Positions 1 to 10,102 of a stretch of 62,000 nucleotides of DNA are shown in pieces. The notes below the pieces were generated by a model that saw nothing but the letters and a program-made list of their open reading frames with translations, had not been told where the DNA came from and ran no database searches. Position numbers and translations under genes: made by a program. The first letter of the stretch is position 1. Every line of letters begins with the position of its first letter. Origin of the DNA: Branchiostoma floridae (Eukaryota; Chordata; Leptocardii; Amphioxiformes; Branchiostomatidae); assembly GCF_000003815.2 (NCBI RefSeq), contig NC_049986.1:1331476-1393475 (forward strand). Reading direction: 5' to 3'.

Positions 1-59
1 GGTACTTACTTTTCTTATTTTATCTATTATGATCGTTAAGGGTAGTTTTACGTACGGAC

Positions 60-890
60 ATATACCATCTATATGTACATGCAGTGAAACATTGCTTTGG
101 AGTAACTATACTTGTTGCTCCGGAGTAAAAACACTGCTCCGGAGTATGCTCCGGAGTATGTGAGAAAGTATATAGTTGTTGAAAGTAAGTATATTTGTCA
201 TGTACGTACGACCCTATACCATCTATATGTACATGCAGTGAAACATTGCTTTGGAGTAAGTATACTTGTTGCTCCGGAGTAAAAACACTGCTCCGGAGTA
301 AAAATACTGCTCCGAAGTATGCTCCGGAGTAAGTGAGTAAGTATATTTGTTGTAAGTAAGTATATTTGTTGTAAGTATGTATATTTGTCATGTGCGTACG
401 AACATATACCATCTATATGTACATGCAATGAAACAGTGCTTTGGAGTAAGTATACGTGTTGCTCCGGAGTAAAAACACTGCTCCGGAGTAAAAAAAACTG
501 CTCCGGAGTATGCTCCGGAGTAAGTGAGTAAGTAAATTTGTTGTAAGTAAGTATATTTGTCATGTACGTATAAACATGTGCCATCTATATGTCCATGCAG
601 TGAATCATTGCTTTGGAGTAACTATACGTGTTGCTCCGGAGTAAAAACACTGCTCCGGAGTAAAAAAAAAACTGCTCCGGAGTATGCTCCGGAGTAAGTG
701 AGTAAGTATATTTGTTGTAAGTAAGTATATTTGTCATGTACATATAAACATGTGCCATCTACGTGTACATGCAGTGAATCATTGCTTTGGAGCGGCTATA
801 CGTGTTGCTCCGGAGTAAAAAAACTGCTCCGGAGTATGCTCCGGAGTTTGCTCCGGAGTAAGTGAGTAAGTATATTTGTGTTAAGTAACG
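60..890. repeat. Tandem array (about 150-190 bp units) full of CTCCGGAG palindromes
   Basis: Five units, each starting near a conserved ATATGTACATGCAGTGAA-like segment (about 71, 222, 413, 587 and 765). Every unit holds three to four copies of the perfect 8-bp palindrome CTCCGGAG, usually as GCTCCGGAGTA. I count 18 perfect copies and one variant (CTCCGAAG near 313). Unit length varies because the number of palindrome blocks and the A-runs between them vary. Open frames on the minus strand here (20-584) are by-products of the repeat, not genes. Confidence 0.9.
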
Positions 891-903
891 CATACGTATT
901 TGC

Positions 904-1553
904 CATGTACGTGCCTGTTATGTAGGTATATATCAACACAACAACACAAAAGACGGTAGTCTACGGTGATCCTATCACTTGACGTAAAAAAATATATCAA
1001 GGAATTCATAACCAACGTATATTTCGTCCTATATGTGAAACATGGTATCACATCAGGAAAGAAAAGTTGTACTGCAAACGATATGGCGACCTCACATTAC
1101 TTCAGGACGAGGTAACCATATTTTTGCCTTGCCGCCAGGCAAGGCTTTACGCCAGCTTTTTTCCATGGATCAATGGACGGACCTTTTAACCCAGCCCTTC
1201 CAAAGCCCCTTCCAAAGGCCCTTCTTTCCTTGCCGAGTTTCATGGCTTAGTTAGACAATGGTACATTCCAGACGAGTATTAAAACGCTCTTCTAGACGCA
1301 TGTTACTGTATGTGGTCCAGCGTAATAAATCTACGCTTTAACTCACCATGTTCATATAAATATATATCACAAATTGCATCAGAAGGAACTTAGTTTGTAA
1401 TAAAAAATAATGCATATTCATTGTGGGTCAAAAAGTTTTACAAAACCTGTTTAATGTGCCAATAATTCATCTGACATAAATTATGATAATGAGGGGGAGG
1501 GGGGCGACATGTGGAACTCGGGATTTTTAAGCGTAGAATCTAGTCTAACTTAC
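904..1553. other. No gene recognised; unique sequence
   Basis: I see no convincing exon, RNA gene or repeat. The 70-codon open frame at 1042-1254 has no domain and no supporting splice context. Confidence 0.5.
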
Positions 1554-2107
1554 CAAAATAACATAAAATACGCGGCAAGGCACAGCTTTTTTAAAAAGAT
1601 TTCTTGTTTCATCAGTGTCTGTTCGGAGACCCACTTCTTGCCGTATTCGATCTCATTACTGTAACGAGGCAACGCAGCGAACTCTATTAGATAAAACTTT
1701 TTGCCAGCACGCTTCGTCTGTTTGATGACACTTTGAGGAACATCGCCTGGCTGGTGAGGTAGTGCGATGGACCAGTCTCGATAGAGTGTCCACTCCTCCT
1801 CTTCACCGCTGTGGTAGCCGCTGTCGTAGCCAGTGCGGTCACTTTCATCAGATGAAACCGTCCCGGAGGACACATCTGTCCCTGTATCACTCTCGGAACC
1901 ACTTTGGGCGCTGTCGGTTTCTTCTGTGGAGTCTCCCTGCTCGGAGCCCATCACAGATTTGGCGTCTGAGACGCTTTCTTCATCTTGTGACGCCATCGAA
2001 TCTTCGGACCCAACCGTGGCCGTGTCGTGTTCAGATGACACGTCGGAGTCGTCAAAAACATCGTCAGTGTAAGAATTACCTTGGTGGGTAAGAAGGTCCG
2101 CCTGAAC
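1554..2107 (-). CDS. Candidate internal exon, acidic Ser/Asp/Glu-rich protein
   Basis: A minus-strand open segment of 554 bp bounded by a pyrimidine-rich acceptor (T-run then CAACTAAG, exon from 2107) and a consensus donor (G|GTAAGT, exon end 1554). The first two-thirds is a low-complexity acidic tract rich in Ser, Asp, Glu and Thr, typical of disordered nuclear proteins. The last 50 residues are more globular, with KKFYLIEFAALPRY and YGKKWVSEQTL, faintly like a chromo/SH3-type beta barrel; I would not name the family. The open frame continues upstream through a hydrophobic stretch (LYLIYFFLS), which I regard as translated intron. No partner exons were recognised nearby. Function unknown. Confidence 0.42.
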
Positions 2108-2386
2108 CTTAGTTGATAAAAAAAAATAGATAAGATAAAGAAAACTGTAAGGTATACCCGCGTAGAGGCTTGCAACCAGGCCAAATAAGGGCATGTCTCA
2201 CAAGATGGGCCGGGGGGGGGGGGGTTGTCATAGTTACCTAGGAGGGTCAAAAGGTCGACTTGACCCCTGTTTCACCCCTACCCAGAGCTCAGCAAATATC
2301 CCTAGATTTTGCCGGCAGACGATGACCTCTGACCTGCGCCGGTTTGCGCCAGAATAATCATCGCAGCGTGTTCCTACTATACTACT

Positions 2387-2528
2387 TACGTGAAGCTCAA
2401 GGACAATGCCACCAGTAGGCCAAAAAAACACTAAAGTATTTCGCCGTAGGCTATCGTTTGTCGTAGCGTGACTGCGCAAGTTGGGTTACACCCTGTCTAT
2501 ACTCTGTCCACAGCACAGATATCTGTAC

Positions 2529-2595
<67 letters not shown>

Positions 2596-2757
2596 TGTGT
2601 GTGTGTGTGTGTGTGTACGTGAAGCGCAAGGACAATGCCACCAGTAGGCCAAAAACACTAAAGTATTTCGCCGTAGGCTATCGTTTAGAGTAGCGTGACT
2701 GCGCAAGTTGGGTTACACCCTGTCTATACTCTGTCCACAGCACAGATATCTGTACGT
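2387..2757. repeat. 145-bp direct duplication flanking a (GT)n tract
   Basis: Copies at about 2387-2530 and 2616-2757 are nearly identical, both running from TACGTGAAGC to CACAGATATCTGTACG, and enclose the GT microsatellite. The right copy resumes immediately after the GT tract. Confidence 0.92.
2531..2616. repeat. (GT)n dinucleotide microsatellite
   Basis: About 43 GT units with a single interruption (GTCTGT near 2595). The long Thr-His and Cys-Val frames it creates on both strands are artefacts. Confidence 0.98.
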
Positions 2758-3749
2758 TAAATTATTTACTCCTGCAGACCAGTTTTGACTCAAGCAGCCA
2801 ACAAACGTGTTACAATTCACTACGGGCAATCAAGCAAGGTAAGCTAGACGTTCTGTTGGTCTATACCAGTATAAGCACGCTGACTATAAGATAAATTTGC
2901 AATTGCCAGGGGAGTCTGGCCACCGAAGGGTTTGATCGGCCAGGAGGGTGAATGTTTCCCTTCCCGTGGACTGACTCGCCTGGCCTAATATGCCCTTTTT
3001 TTGTCAAATTCTAAGATCCATGCATGTCCCCTTAGGAAGGCCTGGTGAAGGCTAACGGTCTGTTCTTTGCTTGCATGTTGGCCAAACACTCTGGATGAGG
3101 AAACTTTGTATAATTGTGAAAGGGGGAGGGAATGGCGCCTTGGGGAGTTACAATGTGTGTATTGAAGTTCATTGGAACGTGAAAAATATTTAAAAATAGC
3201 ACAGCACGAAAACAACTTTTTAAGCAAAGTTTCAGAGATACGTATAAAGCCCTTAAAGGCGGAGAAATATTTCAGCAGATTTTAAGATCTATTAAAGGCA
3301 TCGGAAACATACATTTGGCATTTACGGAAGATTTCAGCGTTTGTAAATCTAACTTAATCTGTTGTGTTTCTTTACGTGAATTTTACATGTATTTTAGTAT
3401 GCCGAAAAGACAACTTAAATGTCTCAAAAATATTTTCTGTCAAAACGGACAAATACCGTTTCTCTAGATCTGTTACAAAATACATGTTAACCGGCTAAGT
3501 CAAATGTAATAAGCCTTTGTCTGGTGTTAAATAAAACATTGCGTCATCTGTTTTATAACAGTCAAAACTGAAAATTATTGCGCTTTCTGGTACAAAATGT
3601 TATGTTTATACCTCAGCAAATACAAATACAATACAATACAAAGTCAAATACAATAATCTTCTGTGTTTTTTAGCTATTCCGAAAGCATTTGACGTATTCA
3701 AACTTTCTGTGCGCAAGGTTTAATTCGAACAGGGGAGAACCTCTCAAGG
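2758..3749. other. AT-rich stretch without recognised features
   Basis: No exon, RNA gene or clear repeat seen. A short AATACAATACAATACAA run lies near 3625. Confidence 0.5.
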
Positions 3750-4790
3750 TTAGCTTATATGCGCTATTTTACGTTATATGAGATGTTGCGTATACCATGG
3801 TCAATATTGACCGAAGGATGCCATATATATAATTTATTTCCAACCGTCATTTACGCAAAGAAGGGAAGACCCCCCCCCGTTAATATATTTGCTAAGCCGT
3901 ATATGAAATGTTGCGTATTTCATTTGAACATACGACATGTTTAATTTTTGAATCCGCGCAGTTTAAGCGAACTAGGGGAGACCTCCCCCGTTTAGCTTAT
4001 ATGTTGCCAAAACGTATATGAAATGTTGCGTATTTCTTTTGAACATACGACATGTTTAATATTTGAATCCGCGCAGTTTAAGCGAACTAGGGGAGACCTC
4101 CCCCGTTTAGCTTATATGCTGCCAAAACGTATATGAAATGTTGGGTATTTCTGTAAAACATACAAGTTTAATCTTTGAATCCGCGCAGTTTAAGCGAACT
4201 AGGGGAGACCTCCCCCGTTTAGCTTATATGCTGCCAAAACGTATATGAAATGCTGCGTATTTCTGTAAAACATACGACATGTTTAATCTTTGAATCCGCG
4301 CAGTTTAAGCGAACTAGGGGAGACCTCCCCCGTTTAGCTTTTATGTTGTCAAGACGTATATGAAATGTTGCGTATTTCTGTAAAACATACAACAAGTTTA
4401 ATCTTTGAATCCGCGCAGTTTAAGCGAACTAGGGGAGACCTCCCCCGTTTAGCTTATATGCTGCTAAACGTATATGAAATGTTGCGTATTTCTTTTGAAC
4501 ATACGACATGTTTAATATTTGAATCCGCGCAGTTTAAGCGAACTAGGGGAGACTTCCCCCGTTTAGCTTATATGTTGCCAAGACGTATATGAAATGTTGC
4601 GTATTTCTGTTGAACATACGACATGTTTAATCTTTGAATCCGCGTAGCTTAAGCAAATTTGGGGGTACTACCCCCGTTTTATCTATTAGCTAATACCGTC
4701 TCAAAGGTTTTATGAAACGGTGCCTTTTTCTGCTGAACATACGGCATGTTTGAAGCGCAGTTTATGCGAACAGGAGGAGACCCTTTCCTT
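3750..4790. repeat. Tandem array, about 115-bp unit with GGGGAGACCTCCCC hairpin
   Basis: About eight units begin CGTATATGAAATGTTGCGT (for example near 3897, 4013, 4128, 4240, 4354, 4468, 4583). Each contains CATACGACATGTTTAAT, CCGCGCAGTTTAAGCGAAC and the hairpin-forming GGGGAGACCTCCCC. Outer units (before 3900 and after 4640) are diverged, the middle ones nearly identical, the usual signature of array homogenisation. Confidence 0.93.
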
Positions 4791-5630
4791 TTTATTTTAT
4801 ACCGCATATATGTTCTGAAATTCCAGGGTCTAAATCAGGGTGAGGTTTTCTTTGTGGCATGTTGACACTCGAGCTAAGAGACGGTAGAAATCCCGACTAC
4901 TGCTATGAATATCTCCGCGACTCAACCTCTGCTTGAAGACATTACGAACTGAGCCAATTCAGAACCGGGAAATGAGTAAACACAGCCAAGGTGCCAGGCT
5001 GCTGGGGTTTATTGACTCTCAGGCTGGTGTGAATTACATACTAATCCCCTCAGTGTCCACGGGAAATGTCAATACTTGCACAGTGCATTGATGTCGCTAG
5101 ATGGCCTCGTGTCCCCACATGATCACTGTCACACCCATGGAGATCGGTATCATCTCTATTGTTGAGACGCAAATACGTTTCCAAACGCCGTGCATTAATC
5201 CGCTAGTCGGGACCAAACTCGAAAGTGTATGCGCGTTATGATTGTGCCGTCTTTTTTGTATCATGTTTTGGCCGTACAGCCGTTGAAACATGAAACTTGA
5301 ACGCTTGAAAAAGACGGCGTCACACATTCCTTTTGTTGACGGCTTTCTCTGTGTTGACCCTGATAAGCCTTTGGGCGGCAAAAATTTATATCCAGAAATT
5401 TGAAAAAGGCCTGATGAATCTCTATCATGAGCTGAAGACCCGTGCCTACCCACATATTTTTTTCCGTTCCAAGTCCATTTGCCGTTCCCTTCCCCTTACA
5501 AATAAAACGAAATACGGGTCAGAGTTTGAAAAACGTTTTGAAGCCAGGTTGGCCGATGGTAAATCTCATCTAAAGCGCTGAATCAATAAATATGTGTACA
5601 AATTTAGAGGGGCGCGATGAAAGAACAGAA
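4791..5630. other. Intergenic; contains a MITE-end fragment
   Basis: No convincing exon. Near 4900-4940 there is a fragment matching one end of the element at 11241-11385 (TCTCCGCGACTCAACCTCTG). Open frames at 5097-5581 overlap on both strands and lack domains or codon bias I can support. Confidence 0.5.
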
Positions 5631-5639
5631 ATGATCAAA

Positions 5640-5712
5640 CACTCCCGAACCCGGCTCGGCAGATTACGAATCAAGCACGCTACCGCTGTCGCTTCAAAAG
5701 CTCAGAGCTCCG
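5640..5712 (-). repeat. tRNA-like sequence, probably a SINE head or tRNA pseudogene
   Basis: On the minus strand AGCGGTAGCGTGCTTG resembles a pol III A box and D arm, GATTCGTAATC resembles an anticodon stem-loop (CGT) and CCGGGTTCGGGAG resembles a T arm and B box. Spacing fits a tRNA, but the T loop is not canonical (GGTTCGGGA) and no closed acceptor stem is evident. A functional tRNA is unlikely. Confidence 0.35.
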
Positions 5713-5917
5713 GGGCAAGGACGGTAGGCGGTACTAGTACTTGAACCACTGTTACACTGCTATAAGAAAACAAAGGAGAGTAAACAAACGGAAAAGTCTT
5801 CAGCATCTTTGAAAAAAATCCATTCTGTAGGATTCTGATTTGGGTGTTGTTGTTTTTTATTTTGAATATTTTCATCCATAGCATTCTGCTGTTATTAACT
5901 ATAAAAAGCTTTAATTT

Positions 5918-6030
5918 AGGTAGCCTGGATACCAGACCCCACCTTGTTGTCAAAACTATCTATCGTGTTGGTAGATAGATACGATAATCGGATATTTTGA
6001 GATCAGGCTGGGGTCTGGTATCCAGGCTAG
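5918..6030. mobile_element. Short foldback MITE, TAGCCTGGATACC termini
   Basis: A 23-bp terminal inverted repeat: TAGCCTGGATACCAGACCCC at the left and its complement GGGGTCTGGTATCCAGGCTA at the right, with a 65-bp centre. The TAGCCTGR termini recur in elements at 27708, 46690 and 48275. Confidence 0.9.
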
Positions 6031-6929
6031 AATCTACGTTGCGCCGAATTAGATTTGGTCGGCTCGGTGCTAACCGGGTATTTTGAACCCTGTGGACTGT
6101 TGTTGGTCTTACTTGTTTATTTCTTATCATCACGTACTTATTATTACTCGTAGGAGCGGGCTATATGAGACCCTGTTGATATAGATCAAACTCAAATCGC
6201 GGAAATGACGCGGTTATTAGGCTTGGGGCAGTGATGTCCTATAGGGGGGGGGGGGATTATTCACAATTTTGAACTTGAACTAAGGTTTCATGTACCAGGA
6301 GAGTGAGTTTCTGCTCCCCAGCACTGCTATGCAACCTTTCATAAACTTTAAAAAATGTATGGAGTGGGCTTTTCTTTACTAAACTGTGACGTCCAATGCC
6401 GCCAGGTCTGGCCCTGACCGCCGTGGGAGGGGCTCTCTCAATGGTTTCACGACAGGAGTATTTTTGTTTGTTTTTGTCTTAAAAAGGTCACTAGTCAGAA
6501 TAAGGTAATTAAATCTTCCAACCTCTGATATCCCTGTCTCGTATATACTTATATTCATCTAACAAATGGCAACACTCTAAATACAACATCATTACAAATG
6601 CATCTCTTTATTGAAAAGGAACGAACATAAGTCAATACGGAGGCCGTAGTTACATGTATGCTATCTCTTACACAATATGGAAGAACACGTCTAAGCTGCT
6701 AGTAACTATTAATCACATAGAGTTCGACGCAATAAAGAGATTACCCTGAATTTGAAGGTGGTATTGCAGATAAATTGAACCATGTCTATAGTTTTCTCAA
6801 AGTTGAAATGTGATCTTGACCCTTGAACCGTGTTCTATAGAGAAACGTTTATAACTACTGAAAAGGTATCCACCCTATTTTAATGTAAAATCTTTATTCT
6901 ATGCATGTTTAGCATGATAGATAGTTCCA
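6031..6929. other. Intergenic, no gene recognised
   Basis: Unique sequence with a G-run near 6245-6256. On the minus strand TTTATT near 6606 and 6890 reads as AATAAA, a possible polyadenylation signal for the gene at 7542-9020, though distant. Confidence 0.4.
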
Positions 6930-7123
6930 TTAAGTCCCCTTTACAAATCAAGAATCAGCACTAACAAACGCAGCGAGCTCTCAATTACGAGGAGGCGTGG
7001 CCCTGATGCCGACGAACAAATGGCAGAGTTTCTTCGTCGGCATCAGGGTCATACCTCCTCGTAATTTAGAGCTCGCTGACAACTCGGCCGAGCTAAATTC
7101 TTGATTTGTAAAGGGGACTTTAT
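6930..7123. mobile_element. Long foldback MITE
   Basis: Arms of about 90 bp. The outer part is AAGTCCCCTTTACAAATCAA (6932) with its complement at 7101-7121; the inner part is TTACGAGGAGG plus CCCTGATGCCGACGAA, mirrored at 7029-7070. The loop is only about 15 bp (around 7016-7031), so the whole sequence folds into one hairpin. No coding capacity. Confidence 0.92.
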
Positions 7124-7541
7124 GATTCCTTTCGCCAAACCTCGGACCTACGACCATTGCAAACGCACACCTTGATCTTTTCTTCTGAAAGGAACGAGCA
7201 TGACTAACTTTGTGCTTTCAACATGTTTTATATCCAAAACAATATTGGGAAAACAAGTCCTATACAACTAGTACAACTGTTCACATAGAGTTAAACACAA
7301 TAGATCGAAAACATAACTAAACTAAAGATGAACAGTTTTTCTGATGAACAACTTATAATTTCCTTAGTTTCTTGAAGGTCTAAGTATAAAGTGGTCTAGA
7401 TAATGTTAGTACACTGTACGCCTATCTATCTCACCTATAAAAGGAATATGAGTTTTTCTACCGTAATTGCGCCAAACCTGGCACATATCTACACAACACT
7501 ATGTAGTGTAGGTTACAGTGAGATTACAGTTGTAATAGGAG
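7124..7541. other. Probable 3' flank of the Tudor-like gene
   Basis: No coding signal on either strand. It lies directly downstream of the minus-strand stop codon and is presumably its 3' UTR and flank. A consensus AATAAA was not found close to the stop. Confidence 0.4.
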
Positions 7542-9020
7542 TTACGCTGAAGATACAAACGTGGCTATATCCTGCCGATAGTTACTAGTGAACGGTCTTC
7601 CACTACTAATGTAATTTAACGTGCACACAAGACACCTTGTCTTGTCCAGGCGGAAGCATACAGAAGTTACTACCAGGTAGTGAGCAGAGCTATCGGTTGT
7701 GTCCGGTAATTTAATGTCCCATTGTTTTCCCGCGATGTTGTCGAGAGTAGTGTAGTCACCGTCTGCCCCAATGTTGAATGTTCTGCAGAATGTGTCATCC
7801 ATACCAAGCAGTGCTTTATCAAAACACAGCTGAACTGGCCCGACTTTGAATGTCTTTCGTCGGCCGTTTTTGCTCAGGCTGTCCTTCTCCCTTCTGATAC
7901 AAACACCTATGCTAGTCTTTCTTAACATCGACTGGTAGGCGCGGTCGCCAGCATTCCGTATGCTGGAGTCCACGGCTCTGTTGAGCGCCTCTTGGCCTGT
8001 CTTCTTGCGCAGAATTGTGAACTGTCTGCTACAGCCATTCACACTCTCTACATCCAAATGACGGGCATTGCAGGTTAGAGTACAGTCGTCTTCCATGCCT
8101 GTCAATGTTCCAGCCTCAGCTTTACACTTCTTCAGTGTTGCTGTTACAGTCCCGTCTCTATTGTATGCTAATTTCAGCAACAAAAATGGCACTGTTCCTA
8201 GTGAATAGACCTCACCACAACAGAGGAGGACTCCATCTTCGCGCAGGTGTTGGTCTAACTCTAACTCACGCAGTGTTGACGGCAGGGGAGTCGTGGTTTG
8301 CTGAGACTCCGAGGTAGACAGGGTTTCACTGCTGGCCTGGGCGGTCGGTTCATTTTCTGTTTGTACTGTGGCGTCTGTCACTCGTCGTTTCTTCGCTCTA
8401 AGCGGAGCACTTGCAGGTGGCCTCCGTTTGGTTCTCACAGTGTTCTGTGTTGGCTTTGGTTGGAGCTGGTTGAACCTCACATAGCAAAGACTGTCGTTGT
8501 CCACTTGAGGTTGGGCTTCTGTCTGCAGTGCCAAGCGCTCTGTGAATGGGTCCACCCACACAACAGTGCCACTTCTCACCTCGTCATTCTCGGTGAACCA
8601 AACGGTATCTTCGGCGATTATCTTTGAGACATCTACCTTACACTTGTCAGGTCGTCTCCGCTTGGTGACTGGAGGCGACTCGATGCGCTGCCGCACGTAT
8701 GTGGACTTGACTCGGTTGTTAAACTGATTCCTCCAACCGTCAAATTTAACTGTCAGTGTTCCATCACTGTGGACTGTCTTTACGGTCCCGTTACTCCAAA
8801 CACCATTTTCGTCTAGAGATTGAATCAGTGAACCAACACAGACGCTAGAGGACAGTGAGGCAAAAGGCGTCATGTCGGGCGTGCTGAGGGTCAGCTGGGT
8901 GTCTATCTGGGCATGAGCAGAAATTTGCCGAGAGTCGGAGGACATACTGTCGGGCGCACACGGGGCCAACTGGTTTTCTTCCTGGGCGTGAGGAGAAGTT
9001 GGCATAGAAGCGGACATCAT
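7542..9020 (-). CDS. Single-exon gene with Tudor-like domain, otherwise uncharacterised (492 aa)
   Basis: Intact minus-strand frame of 492 codons. The start is supported by an in-frame TGA four codons upstream of ATG and a G at -3 (GCCATGATG). Residues about 1-55 are low-complexity Pro/Ser/Thr with two similar segments. Residues about 58-112 contain GVWSNGTVKTVHSDGTLTV, then KFDGW and a VRQR end, resembling a Tudor/MBT-type barrel, where FDGW-like motifs are frequent; these often read methylated lysine or arginine. A second barrel-like stretch (TVWFTENDEVRSGTVVWVD) follows at about 138-190. Basic clusters (TKRRRPDK, AKKRRV) look like nuclear localisation signals. Residues 245-492 are a compact Cys-containing region I do not recognise. 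Probably a nuclear chromatin-associated protein by inference. It could also be an intronless retrocopy. Confidence 0.78.
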   Translation of the reverse strand: MMSASMPTSPHAQEENQLAPCAPDSMSSDSRQISAHAQIDTQLTLSTPDMTPFASLSSSVCVGSLIQSLDENGVWSNGTVKTVHSDGTLTVKFDGWRNQFNNRVKSTYVRQRIESPPVTKRRRPDKCKVDVSKIIAEDTVWFTENDEVRSGTVVWVDPFTERLALQTEAQPQVDNDSLCYVRFNQLQPKPTQNTVRTKRRPPASAPLRAKKRRVTDATVQTENEPTAQASSETLSTSESQQTTTPLPSTLRELELDQHLREDGVLLCCGEVYSLGTVPFLLLKLAYNRDGTVTATLKKCKAEAGTLTGMEDDCTLTCNARHLDVESVNGCSRQFTILRKKTGQEALNRAVDSSIRNAGDRAYQSMLRKTSIGVCIRREKDSLSKNGRRKTFKVGPVQLCFDKALLGMDDTFCRTFNIGADGDYTTLDNIAGKQWDIKLPDTTDSSAHYLVVTSVCFRLDKTRCLVCTLNYISSGRPFTSNYRQDIATFVSSA

Positions 9021-9360
9021 GGCCGGTGCACTCGGTCAACTGACGGAGATTCACACGAGCCTATGTACTTAACCATAATGTTTCAGTCTACAATACGGGT
9101 GTAGGGGTGTGTTTGGGCGGAAGGGGTTTGTTTTTAACCGTATAGCAGATCAGACCAAAATGTAGTGTGGATAAAACTATATATTTTGAAATCATCTTGT
9201 AATACACTCTCTGATAGTTTTATGAGTTGCGTTATTTGTCCTTTGGCAATTTGTAGTGTCTTCCATTCCCCCTAAAATGATTTCTTTTTGGTACTTTCCT
9301 TCGAGGACCAATCACGATGCGTGCTGGCGGGTCCGTCAAATGTTTGCATTCTTGTGTATT

Positions 9361-9395
9361 TATTTTTACTCTCCAAGCAGAGGTTAAGCTCTGAT
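9361..9395. mobile_element. Solo MITE end (TACTCTCCAAGCAGAGGTT)
   Basis: TACTCTCCAAGCAGAGGTTA matches the left terminus of the complete element at 11241-11385; no matching right end is found nearby. Confidence 0.6.
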
Positions 9396-9407
9396 TGTTT
9401 TTGACGT

Positions 9408-9518
9408 TTTTTAGTCGTTTTTATCGGGCTTTCTATTTTGTATTGTATCTTGTAACCTAGATTTTGCCAATACAAGATACACTACAAAATAGCCCGATAG
9501 AAACGACTAAAAAAAAAC
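9408..9518. mobile_element. Foldback MITE
   Basis: The left arm TTTTAGTCGTTTTTATCGGG with TTTCTATTTTGTA is mirrored by CTACAAAATAGCCCGAT and GAAACGACTAAAAAA at 9483-9512. An inner GTATCTTGTA / TACAAGATAC pair flanks a 16-bp loop. It lies in the 5' flank of the kinase gene. Confidence 0.85.
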
Positions 9519-9768
9519 GTAAGAAAAAAACAGCCGGAGCCTAATCTACTAGTAATCATTTTTGCATTTCTACGGTTTGTCTGAGGTAGGCGGGGCCGAC
9601 CGCTCTGACTGGCGCCACCTTTTCCCGCCAATGGCGACGTACGCGTTTGCTATTGGTCAAGATTTTTGCTACGTCATAATCTCGTCAGAATCTACATCAT
9701 AATAGAGTGAGGAACTCAAATACTTTACAACGCAGTCACAGGTAGAACACTTCCAACTGACTTTCGCC

Positions 9769-10102
9769 ATGGCGCCTATCTCAGAGGAGAGAAAAGCAAA
9801 GCGGAAAGCGCGAAGACGAGTTAAGAGAAGAGAAGTTGCTGTGGAAAGAGAGATGCAGCTCCAGGCCGAACTGGAAAATGCGCAGGCGAAGCTTGCGGAG
9901 AAGGAGAAGGAGCTAGAGGACAGCCGGCTGGCCATCATGCTCAAGGAAAGAGAGATTGACAACATGAGGTTCACCTTGGCCATTCAACCGTTCATGCCAA
10001 AGCTCCCCAAAATCGACCTCACCGATTTGGCTGATCCAGCCAACGGCCAGTCCTGTCTGGGCGAAGGGAGCTTCGGGAAAGTCTATCTAAAGAGATTGCG
10101 AA
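9769..10102 (+). CDS. Protein kinase gene, exon 1 (coiled coil plus glycine loop)
   Basis: First of three exons encoding a 333-residue kinase. The ATG has an excellent context (CGCCATGG) and the donor is GA|GTAAGT. Residues 1-70 are highly charged Arg/Lys/Glu with heptad-like spacing, a likely coiled coil for oligomerisation. Residues 97-105 form the nucleotide-binding loop LGEGSFGKV. Across exons the hallmarks are K121 in VAVK, H219-N220-D221 in the catalytic loop (HND instead of HRD), K223 and N226 (LKTDN), D243-F-G245, A267-P-E269, D281 in SDVFSYG and R317 in RPSM. The nearest class is tyrosine-kinase-like/RIPK-type, strongly expanded in amphioxus; exact family uncertain. All catalytic residues are present, so activity is possible. 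The region between SDVFSYG and RPSM is too short (see findings). Confidence 0.88.

Noticed and set aside
2481-2706. Val-Cys and Thr-His repeat frames
   Set aside because: Direct translation of the GT microsatellite.
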